64,000 bases of DNA from Nansenia antarctica (Eukaryota; Chordata; Actinopteri; Argentiniformes; Microstomatidae). Location of the stretch: the NCBI GenBank assembly GCA_963989245.1, contig OZ022346.1, forward strand, positions 2,558,462 through 2,622,461, read 5' to 3'. Within the stretch, counting starts at the first letter, position 1. The number at the start of each line of letters is the position of its first letter. Made by a program: the position numbers and the translations under genes. This document shows, piece after piece, positions 55,017 through 64,000 of the stretch. The notes below the pieces were generated by a model that was not told the DNA's origin, did not search any database, and worked only from the letters and a program-made list of their open reading frames with translations.

Positions 55017-55283
55017 CTGCAACAGAAAGCAGGCAGCTCTCCCAGATCAAATCTCACCACAACCTATCTTTAACCATCTTACATATCAGAAGTCAGACTG
55101 TCAAGTTCATTTAAAAACAACAGTCAATCCTTCAACTCAGTTGTCACATGGTTGCATGTGATGTTTGTTTGTTTGTTTTTTTATTTGGATCCATCATTAG
55201 ATACAGCAAATATGCAGTAGCTATTCTTCCTGGGGTCCTCATACCATAAACAATTTTTAATCTTAAACACTTAAATACACTTC

Positions 55284-55557
55284 CATAACATTCATACATG
55301 CATACATAAGCTCTATTATTTACATTTTTAGTTGAAGACAACTTAATAACGAAATAAAGAAAAATAATACAGAAAGAAAAGTGAAGACAAAAACATAACT
55401 CTCCTTACCTTTGGGATCACAAGATAGCTCAATTCACCAGTGAGAAACACCTAATTGTTTTCAGGATATCCTGTATGTAAACAGATACATCTTTAATTTT
55501 TTGTTAAAGCAAAAAGTGAGTTCACTGTGTAAACAAGAAAACACAAGAAAACACAAA
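55284..55557. repeat. ~275 bp duplicated segment (partner 56121-56401)
   Basis: CATAACATTCATACATGCAT to the AAGAAAACACAA run recurs at offset 837 bp with a few differences. A minisatellite and two SINE pieces lie between the copies. Confidence 0.88.
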
Positions 55558-55742
55558 AGTCAGGTGTCAGTCAGGTGTCAGCCAGGTGTCAGCCAGGTGT
55601 CAGCCAGGTGTCAGCCAGGTGTCAGCCAGGTGTCAGTCAGGTGTCAGCCAGGTGTCAATCAGGTGTCAGTCAGGTGTCAGCCAGGTGTCAGTCAGGTGTC
55701 AGTCCAGTGTCAGCCAGGTGTCAGCCAGGTGTCAGTCAGAGT
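55558..55742 (+). repeat. 11 bp minisatellite (GTGTCAGCCAG)
   Basis: About 16 units of GTGTCAGCCAG or GTGTCAGTCAG. All three forward frames stay open because 11 is not a multiple of 3, giving artefactual QPGVSQVS-type peptides. Confidence 0.96.
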
Positions 55743-55845
55743 CCGCCAGGCCTCTCTTCACCAGAGGCAGGTGGACCAGCGCTCCAGCCTCGTCATACAG
55801 GAAGACAGACAGCTCTAGGACCGGTGAGGTCCTCTGGTGTGGCCC

Positions 55846-55985
55846 AGTCGGTAGAGCACAGCTCTAATAACCACGCTTAGGTTGTGTTTTCGATTCCCGC
55901 TGGGACCATATATACTGACAAACGTATGCACTCACTGCGATGAAAGTAAGTCGCTTTCGATAAAAGCGTCAGCTAAATGACGTAT
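55846..55985 (+). mobile_element. tRNA-derived SINE (full head)
   Basis: TGGCCCAGTCGGTAGAGCAC (A box) and TTTTCGATTCCCGC (B box) are ~35 nt apart, and the tail CGATAAAAGCGTCAGCTAAA is typical of fish V/HE-type SINEs. A tail-only relative (GGATAAAAGCTTTGGCTAAA) is at ~54,733-54,752. Confidence 0.8.
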
Positions 55986-56401
55986 ACAGGCAAGGCAGGT
56001 TTATTTGTATAGCACATTTCATACAACAGGGGCAATTCAAAGTGCTTTACATACATTATTAAAAATACAGCAAGAGGAGCATAGTAAGAAAATAAAAATG
56101 ACATGCTCATCATTTCAATGCATAACATTCATACATGCATACATAAGCTCTATTATTTACATTTTTAGTTGAAGACAACTTAATAAAGAAATAAAGAAAA
56201 ATAATACAGAAAAAAAAGTGGAGACAAAAACATAACTCTCCTTACCTTTGGGATCACAAGATAGCTCAATTCACCAGTGAGAAACACCTAATTGTTTTCA
56301 GGATATCCTGTATGTAAACAGATACAACTTTAATTTTTTGTTAAAGCAAAAAGTGAGTTCACTGTGTAAAAAAAAACAAGAAAACACAAGAAAACACAAA
56401 A

Positions 56402-57330
56402 CAACCCTCCAAAGTACTCTTGTAAACTATTTTCTGAAACAAAAATTGTATTTCAAAACCTTAGTCTGAAAATGCACCAATTGTCTGAGAGTAAAATCTC
56501 TGATATCTCAGCTAGTTTGTTCCTGATGCTATTAATATTTAGGTGAGCCGTTTTTAGCCCCTTTTTTGGTAAACTGTGTAGTGAAGTGCTAGTGTTTAAC
56601 ATGGGGTGTGTCAATCTGTATGAGGTAGAGTGTGTGAACAGACATATGTTTACCTGATTCAGCTTTTACTCTAGTCTAAAATGGCTTTGGTTGCCTTGGT
56701 GTGCTGGCGTGGGGGTGAACAATTAGCCTGTCATGTCGCAGGTAGGCAATGTCCCCCCTCTCTCTCGCAGCTCTCAGGTCAGGCATCAGTTCCTTTCTTT
56801 TTCTTCTTACGGGTCAAATCCTAACTTGAGATCTGCAGAAAGATTTATAGTGCCCTGTCCAAGTAATTGGACAGTGAAACATTTGTTCTTCTTTAGAGAT
56901 TCTCAGGTTTTGTTTGATGGTATTTGTGTATATATTGGTTTCACCATTCAGAAATTACAACACTATTTACATTCAGCCCTATTTAATATCTTTGGTCAGC
57001 TTTTCACAATTCCGAAGTATTAGGTGAGTGACAATAAATACTACCGACTTTACTTTTTGGCAAAGTTCCAGTTCATGGTGTGAGTAAAACAACATAGGCC
57101 ACCAGGGTATCAACTATTATGAACGTATAACAAGAGACGTAATTATACTTCAAAATAAGCTCTTTAATAGCTGTAACAGAACAATTGAACCACTTTAAAC
57201 ATATGTGATCACTCTGAATCAGAACATTCTGCCTCACTAGATTCTGAATCCTCCTCTCCCTCCTCCTCATCTCCCTCCTCACTATCATCTTCCTCCTTGT
57301 CTTCAGCTGGCCCTGGTGCAGGTAGATTCA
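56402..57330 (+). other. No gene supported
   Basis: AT-rich, with no splice-bounded frame I trust. The minus-strand frame 57,209-57,330 ends in a long acidic Glu/Asp/Ser run (EEDSESSEAECSDSE) like a transposase tail, but has no identifying motif. Confidence 0.4.
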
Positions 57331-58484
57331 TTGGGAGAGCAGGTTGTGTGTGGCGGACAGCACGACAGTGACCACCCACCGGCTCCCAGCCATGTCCGAG
57401 GGGCGAGGGGTGGTGCTTATGCACATAGGCATGTGACTATGTGGGCCCGGACCAGTTTCTCGAAGCACTTCATGATGATTGGTGTGAGTGCCACCGGGCG
57501 GTAGTCGTTTAGGCAGCTCACCGTGCTTTTCTTCGGGACTGGGATGATAGTTGAGGTTTTCAGGCAGGGTGGGATGGTGGCCTGGGACAGGGACTGGTTG
57601 AAGATGTTGGTGAAAACCCTGGTCGGCGCAGTCCCTCAGCACCCGTCCCAGGACGCCATCCGGCCCTGAGGCTTTTCTGGGGTCCACCGCCTTCAGCACG
57701 GGTCTCACTTCATGCTCTGTGAGGGTGAGGCTGCTGAGAGCTGGAGAGAGTGGTGTTTGTGTTGTGGTTACCTCCGTTCGCCCCTCGTCGCATCTGCGCT
57801 TGGTGCGATGTAAACAGCTGTTATGTACACCGCGTTGAATTTCCTCGGGAGGTATGTGGGTCGGCATTTAACAGTCAAGTATTCCAGGTCTGGGGAGCAG
57901 TGGCTACTTACAGTTTTCGTGTTTAAGCACCAGCTGTCCGTAGATATAATGAGGCCGCCTCCGCGCATCTTCTCACTAAGCAATGTCCGGTCAGCTCGGT
58001 GAAGCGAGCGGCCCTCTAAGCCGACCGCAGAGTCGATGATGGTAGCGTTGAGCCAGGTCTCTGTGAGAATAATCACACAGCTATCTCCCACGGTGTTGTT
58101 GGAAGCAACCTGCAGTCTCAGTTCGTCTATCTTGTTAGCGAGTGATCTCAAGTTGGAGAGGAATATACTCGGCAAAGCTGGCTTGTCCGGGCTTGTTCTC
58201 AGCCTAGCTAGCAGGCCTCCCCTGCGGCCTCGGCGTTGTTTACGGTCTCGACGCCGACGTTTGCGTCTGAGAGGCGGGATTGCGTACCATTGTTCTCCCG
58301 GTGTCCGAGCGATATCGTGTGGGATCTGCTGTTGCTTCAGGAAATCCGCTGTTACTGTCTTCTCGTTTTGCGCACCAACTTCTAGTAAGTCTAGTCTGCT
58401 GTAGGTACTATTTACACAACAGTTCCCCGTAAGTACTGACATAAAAATGTACATACAAATGTGTTTAAAAACGCTAAAAAGCAC
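57331..58484 (-). mobile_element. LINE ORF2 with endonuclease joined to RT start by deletion
   Basis: The endonuclease side reads SIFLSNLRSLANKIDELRLQ, VIILTETWLNATIID and MRGGGLIISTDSWC, to VYIAPSADA. Directly after comes RTEVTTTQTPLSPALSSLTL, then RKASGPDGVLGRVLRDCADQ and (other frame) NDYRPVALTPIIMKCFEKLV of the RT fingers. Compared with the linker seen at 51.2-51.7 kb, the end of the endonuclease and the whole linker are missing. Confidence 0.83.
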
Positions 58485-58769
58485 CGACGTCGGTAGCCCC
58501 TCCAGATCTCGCGTGTGATCGCGCCGCCATCTTTTTCCATCTGAGCATGTGCAATGTGGACAAAAGCGAAATCCTTGTAGAGAGATTTGAAGTTGAAGTT
58601 ACGCGTTGAAGTTACCCTCTGTTTCATTGGGATGTTGGATTATTCTAACGAAAACGCTCAGCTTGGCGGTGGTCCACTCATGAAAGGCAGGATACTGGAT
58701 GTTCTCAGAGAGAGGGACCATAGAATGGCATTCTGGTACATTCCGAAACAGCAGCTCCAATGTTCTCAT

Positions 58770-58990
58770 GTTTAGTTTAGCTTAGTTTATTAGTTTATGA
58801 TGTCGTGGACAGTCCCCATTAATTAACTGTAACAACAGTAAATGGAGCAGCTTTAGCCTACATGGCTAATTTCCAGCCGTAGTCCCCGGGCCAGTTGACA
58901 ATAGGCTCCCTAAAATAAAATACATTAGTTTAAAAAATTACAATTGCAGCAATCCTTCGTTTCCGATCAACAAACAAAGGACAGGCTGAG
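58770..58990 (-). mobile_element. Probable LINE 3' end
   Basis: TTAGTTTAGCTTAGTTTATT leads into GTCGTGGACAGTCCCCATTA and a GTAAATGGAGCAGC block, resembling a reversed LINE UTR and tail. No coding part is visible. Confidence 0.4.
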
Positions 58991-59223
58991 GCTCTCACCT
59001 ACTATACCGGTTTCTCTTGCCACAAATCTCAGTATTCTCTTGCCATGACAACAATGTGTCAGATACATTTCCATTTTGCTTATGTTGGCACGATTGTGAA
59101 ATATTAAAGCCAATAACATTCTGAATGATTTGTCATTGTAATACTGCTCTTTCTCTCATTTACTTTCTAAAGGTGAAACTAAACTATAACAGGCTATAAT
59201 GCAGTGCACGCTGAACTTGAATG

Positions 59224-59830
59224 TCAGAACACAAACAAATGGAGCAGGACATACAATTGGAGCAAGCACAAACATGCCGGGGAGACAAGACATTCAAGCA
59301 CAAATGGCAGCAACATCAATACAGTACATGAGATAAGAACAGTACAAAGGGGACAAAGGAAGTGCAAATAGTCATAGCAATATACAGACATAGCAGCATA
59401 CAGACACAGCAACATACAGGCACAGCAGCATCCAGACATTGAAGCACACACAGACATATGCAGGCGGGTAGCAAAGATAGAGGTGTACATACAACACACA
59501 CGTCACATCTGACAGAAATTAATGTATGCAGTTATAGTTATTGCAAAGCCATGCCTTAAGGTGTGTTGTGAAGGTGGAGTATGTATGTATATTTTGTATG
59601 TAGGTAGGTAGTGAGTTCCAGGTTTGTATTGCTATAACAGAGAATGATAATTGACCAAATTTACTTTTCCTAAATGGGACTAGAAAGCCACTTTCATGCA
59701 CGTCTGTCAAAATAAAAGTCTGACACTTAACACAATTTTTAGTTTTTTCTAGTCTTAAAATAGATGTTTTTTTTGTTTTTTTACCACACACTCCACACCA
59801 GTTGAGAAACACCCAATTATGACCCAACAT
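59224..59830 (-). mobile_element. LINE RT C-terminal fragment and UTR
   Basis: The minus strand reads VPFRKSKFGQLSFSVIAIQT, WNSLPTYIQNIHTYSTFTTH and LKAWLCNNYNC with a stop at 59519-59521. This is the terminal motif of the LINE type seen at 61.8-63.5 kb. The UTR runs on to ~59,224. Confidence 0.78.
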
Positions 59831-60312
59831 TATGAAATTCCATTGACCATATGTAACCTCCAGTAATCCAGGTTCCCCTCAATAAAGAGGCACTGAGAGC
59901 GTCTTATAAAAAGTTCACGTTTATTTCACAGTTGTAGTAAAAGGTTGTTCTCAGTCAGCAGATGCTGTGTGCTACGTGCTAGGTTCTTACTCAAAGGAAA
60001 CAGTGACAGTGGCTACTGAAATAATGCGCCGTGTTGTGACTGCTACTCGGCGTGCACACCGAACCTCAGACTTCCCAAACTGGCGCTCCACTTCCTCCTT
60101 TTAACCCCCGCCCCCCTGTTAACCGTAATCCCCTGACTAGGAGCGCACGGGTCACACATATATTGTTCAACATGAGGACATCTGCAGCAATATCATATCA
60201 CTGAACACTATCTTAACACTGAGCACTATCATATCTCTGAACACTATCTTAACACTGAGCACTATCTTAACATTGCACAAGATTTCTACTCTGTGGCTTT
60301 CATGTGTTGGAA

Positions 60313-60722
60313 GAATATAACAGGTGAAGTGGGTGAGTTGGTGTTTGAATATAACAGGTGAGGAGGGTGAGTTGGTGTTTGAATATAACAGGTGAGGAGG
60401 GTGAGTTGGTGTTTGAATATAACAGGTGAGGAGGGTGAGTTGGTGTTTGAATATAACAGGTGAGGAGGGTGAGTTGGTGTTTGAATATAACAGGTGAGGA
60501 GGGTGAGTTGGTGTTTGAATATAACAGGTGAGGAGGGTGACTTGGTGTTTGAATATAACAGGTGAGGAGGGTGAGTTGGTGTTTGAATATAACAGGTGAG
60601 GAGGGTGAGTTGGTGTTTGAATATAACAGGTGAGGAGGGTGAGTTGGTGTTTGAATATAACAGGTGAGGAGGGTGACTTGGTGTTTGAATATAACAGGTG
60701 AGGAGGGTGACTTGGTGTTTGC
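60313..60722 (-). repeat. 34 bp minisatellite x12 at an exon donor
   Basis: Twelve units containing TGAATATAACAGGTGAGGAG. Two or three right-hand units read GTGACTTGG rather than GTGAGTTGG. The array stops 15 bp from the donor of the ankyrin-type exon, inside its downstream intron. Confidence 0.96.
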
Positions 60723-60737
60723 AGGTCTAACACACAC

Positions 60738-60820
60738 CTGAATGTTTGTCCTTGCTTGCACAGATCGAGAGGAGTCATGCCGCTGTCATTCTTCAGGTGT
60801 AGGATCCTGTATCCTGATCT
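60738..60820 (-). CDS. Ankyrin-repeat-type exon
   Basis: An 83 nt exon between CTGTTGCAG and CAG|GTGTGTG codes RSGYRILHLKNDSGMTPLDL, then CKQGQTFR. GMTPLDLCKQG is the turn and first helix of an ankyrin repeat. Being 83 nt long, it shifts phase. Its gene is unknown; neighbouring exons are not visible in the flanking LINE-rich sequence. Confidence 0.5.
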
Positions 60821-60849
60821 CTGCAACAGAGTACAGAGGTCACTAGACA

Positions 60850-61774
60850 CAACACATTACAGTGTTAGAAAATAGCAATAAACTTTATTGTATTCAGGAT
60901 GAAATAAAATTGCTAAGACTACGCGAGGTAAGGACAGGACTCTGTAAAGGAGCGCTCCCGACTGAAAGAGCAGCTGGATTGCAGTGCCGTGCTTAGCGCT
61001 ACTCTTGCCCTAGTAGGCTACAGTTACCCGTCGCCAGGGCTCAGTATTAACGGGGACATATGAACTGGATGGGGGGACGATATTATTAATACGTATTTTG
61101 ATAACCCGATATGCTATTGTATTCATGCAGCATTAACGCATCTATTCTGAGGTCACAGCATTTCAGCGTTTCAGTTATTACCGGTAGGCTAATTACCGCT
61201 TTTTGTCCCGAAAAATATGTTGAAGTCCGACATATTTCAATCTCGCCGGTACCGGTGAAAATAAGTCCCTCTAGGCGCAATTTGCATTGGGCGATGCCAG
61301 CCCGAGAGGCAGTTCGGGGTGCGAAATGCCTTTGACAGACAAATTGCAGTATAATAGCTAGAGAGAGAGTAAACAATGACCCCATTTGAGATAGTACTGA
61401 AGAACCTCCCTTGACAAAGGGGTACCGATCACTGGGTCCACCTTTTTTGTACCGGTAAGGTCCGGGGACAGAGGTCGGAGCACACCACCACACGACACAG
61501 AGTTACCAAAACCAATAGGCTATAAATACTTTATTTATCAACAATTCATAAGCCTTACAGCAGGTTATTAGTGGGCTGACCGGCCCTGCCAAGACCTATA
61601 CCCCCCTCAAGCAGTCTATCCCAGTTAACCAGCGCATAAGGCACACCCCTGGATTAACCAGCTATCATACAGAATAATTTTCACCCTATAATAATAGGCA
61701 CACATGATTTCACCCTCTCACTAGGCACGCATGATTTCACCCTCTCACTAGGCACACATGATTTCACCCTATCA
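60850..61774 (+). other. No gene seen
   Basis: Contains GGTACCGGT-rich sequence (61,180-61,460) of unknown origin, and three ~29 bp direct repeats with GATTTCACCCTCTCACTAGG at 61,690-61,790. Confidence 0.5.
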
Positions 61775-63660
61775 CTAGGCACACATGAGTGTGGTACTTC
61801 TGGTGCTCTGACTGGTATTGTTACGTTGGGTTATGAATGAGTTAAGAGGAGGAGGAGCAGTGTTATGTAAGACTTTGTAGACCAGGCAGGTGTTTTTGTA
61901 TTTGATCACATCTTCCCAGCTCAGAAGTTTACGGTTATTTAGGATAGTACAATGACGAGAGCTGTTAGGCTTCTGATCCAGGACTTTAAGGGTTTGCTTG
62001 TAGAGAATGGCTAGTGGCTTTAGTGACGAGCTGCTAGTTTGGCCCCAACTTGTCAAACAGTATGTCAGATGTGACATAATCATGGCGTTCATGTATAATT
62101 TGGCAGCATTAAAAGTCATTACATTTCTGATATATTTAAAATTGGTTAGGCTAAACTTGACTCTGGCATACTTTCTTAATGCGTGTTTTGAATGACAGAT
62201 TGGAGTCAATAATGATACCCAGATATTTAAATTGTGGCACAATGCTAATATTTTTACCTGAGATTAATATATTGGACACAATGTTACATTGTCTTTTAGT
62301 AAAAAAACATTCCTACAGTTTTATTTACGTTAAGTTGAAGGCATGAACGGTTCAGCCAATTTGTGATCTGATCCATAGCTGTGATGAGTTTGGCAGCAGC
62401 CAGATGTTTGGTCTTGGCATGCACATATATTACGGTGTCATCAGCATATAATTGTATTTCGACATCAGGGCAGACAGATGGCAGATCATTAATGTATAGG
62501 CTAAACAGCAGCGGGCCGAGCATTGATCCTTGAGGTACACCGGTGCACAGGTTAAGAGCTGATGAACGGTGGTTGTTCACAGAAACATGTTGACTTCTAC
62601 CAGTTAGGTATGACTCAATCCATTTGAGTGCTAATGAGGAGAAGTTAAAAGCAGACAGTTTGGCAATAAGGACCTTATGGTTGACTGTGTCGAAAGCTTT
62701 GCGAAGGTCTAAAAACACAGCACCAACAACACCTCCTTTGTCAACCATTGCTCGGACCTTCTCTAAGAAGAGACAGTTAGCTGTTTCAGTGGAGTGATGG
62801 GCCCTAAAGCCAAACTGCATGGGATGGAGATTAAATGGACCATTATTTAAGAAAGAAACAAGCTGCTCTGATACCCACTTCTCGGCAACCTTGGAAATCA
62901 CAGGTAAAATGCTGATTGGGCGATAGTTGCATATGTTCTGGGGGTCATCTGACTTAAATATGGGAGATACAATTGCGGTCTTCCAGGTACTTGGGAATGT
63001 CCCCTGTAATACTGACAGGTTGATAGTTTGTGTAATAGGGGGGACTAGGTATTCTTTCAGAGATTTAAGCATTATAGAATCTATACCATATACGTATATC
63101 CTTCGCCATTGAGGCTCTAAGAGAATTAACGATTGCTTGAGTCTTAAGTTCAGTGATAGGTTGAATGCTGAAGGAGGGCTTGCTTTCGTCAGCCTTAATA
63201 ATGTTTTCTGTTGTTAAGGGAAAATTCTGTGCGAATTCGGCTACAGAATTGATCAAATATTAATTAAAGGCTACAGCTATTTGTGCTGGGTCTTGCATTA
63301 GCTTACCATTCAGTTTCAGCTCTAACTGGTTCCTAGGCCTGTGGTTGATCCCCATTACATTCTTAATCTGTTCCCAGATCAGCTTTGTGTTACCCTTTGC
63401 CTCATTAATAATTGTTATAAAAAAGTTGGCTTTGGCCTTTCTGATTGCTTTGGTTACTTTGTTACGTAATGAGGTGAACCTCTGCCTATCACTACTTAAT
63501 TTGGTCTTCAGAGCTCTTTTCAATGCAGAGTCTCTTTCCTTCATCAGGTTAAATAGTTCAGTAGATTATCTGGATCGATGCTGGCTTTGGGCTTGGGGCG
63601 AGGTCATTTCTTGTGAAATGTTTCGCCTCTTGGCCAGTCAAGACTTCACTGCGAAAAAAC
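61775..63660 (-). mobile_element. LINE with full reverse transcriptase core, frameshifted
   Basis: From right to left: the pre-RT linker (63,544-63,260: RFTSLRNKVTKAIRKAKANF, LIWEQIKNVMG), a break, then a 258-codon RT frame (63,072-62,296) with TAIVSPIFKSDDPQNICNYR, PISILPVISK, FGFRAHHSTETA, VFLDLRKAFDTVNH, GVPQGSMLGPLLFSLYINDL and YADDTVIY. After another frameshift, SHLTYCLTSWGQ and YKVLHNTAPPPL follow to 61,775. Fingers and palm, including LDLRKAFD and YADD, are intact, but breaks and stops make it inactive. Confidence 0.9.
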
Positions 63661-64000
63661 TCTAGTATGGCGTCCACCTTATACACTGGGAACGTGTTGC
63701 ATTCTGACATTGTTGCTCAGAGCCCTGCCACAGCTCAAAACAGGAGAAAGAGAGGGGAACCAGCATTCACATAAGAATATCTTCTTCTATTTTCAATGTG
63801 CACTTTCATAATCTGGAACTGAAAAATGACCTTGCCCTACTTTACCAGATCCTGTCACAACTTAGAGACGAAAAGAAGGGAATACATCCTGTACTGAGTT
63901 AGGTACATCCACACTTCACTATAATGAGCAAGAGAGAAGTGTGTTTACCTCTGGTTTGTCCTCATGTCTTTGAGCAGGAAACACCACTGTTATTATGCAA
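63661..64000 (+). other. Unassigned right edge
   Basis: No gene supported. A minus-strand AACCAGAG|GTAAACACAC donor-like site lies near 63,948, but without an acceptor in the window. Confidence 0.3.

Noticed and set aside
55501..55880. Three overlapping forward frames with QPGVSQVS repeats
   Set aside because: Artefact of the 11 bp minisatellite, which keeps all frames open.
57209..57424. Acidic C-terminal protein (EEDSESSEAECSDSE)
   Set aside because: Frame begins in LINE sequence and changes origin midway; no domain or splice evidence.
60167..60850. 227- and 153-residue frames rich in NTNSPSSPVIFKH
   Set aside because: Translation of the 34 bp minisatellite; only the 83 nt ankyrin-type exon inside is credible.
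63930..64000. Possible minus-strand exon ending at AACCAGAG|GTAAAC
   Set aside because: Only a donor-like site at the window edge; no acceptor or recognisable peptide.

Overview
The window reads as nuclear DNA of a ray-finned (teleost-type) fish. It has vertebrate-style split exons with GT..AG borders, dense L2/CR1-like LINE debris with ATTC- or ATTGA-type tails, tRNA-derived SINE pieces, hAT and Harbinger DNA transposons, an intact Ty3/Gypsy-type LTR element, and many CA/TC/GAT microsatellites and minisatellites. Nothing bacterial is present. Long open frames outside the transposons are mostly shadows or repeat translations.

Left third (1-27.4 kb): tandem arrays built from pieces of unrelated genes. 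A lone PH-domain exon (MPRIP/TRIOBP type) sits at the left edge. A ~2.9 kb block carries a CARD-type terminal exon, a LINE fragment and two exons of an EXD1-like gene, and is present twice, the second time with a ~0.57 kb deletion. Next comes an array of ~1,174 bp units that pair the two EXD1-like exons with an intronless double-RRM fragment of an RBMS-family RNA-binding protein (ten EXD1-like pairs, nine RBMS fragments). The last RBMS fragment is cut and joined to a second array. That array has ~2.59 kb units with the last exons of a gene I do not recognise, followed by 1,333 bp units holding only its terminal exon and 3' flank. Copies are almost identical, so the arrays are very young or partly an assembly product.

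Middle (27.4-41 kb): transposon-rich DNA with LINE 3' ends, a decayed hAT transposase, two large minisatellites, and a complete 5.58 kb Gypsy-like element (33,532-39,108). The element has 370 bp LTRs that I read as identical, a 5 bp target duplication, one uninterrupted 1,593-codon gag-pol frame, and a primer site that looks self-primed in the manner of Tf1. It sits inside the endonuclease frame of an older LINE.

Right (41-64 kb): minus-strand thyroid peroxidase (tpo) exons at 46.7, 44.7 and 42.3 kb, in the correct order and phase. They are separated by introns holding a ~690 bp tandem repeat that recopies the start of one tpo exon. A signal-peptide-like first coding exon (55.0 kb) and an ankyrin-type exon (60.8 kb) lie upstream on the same strand. 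The remainder is LINE, SINE, Harbinger and minisatellite sequence.
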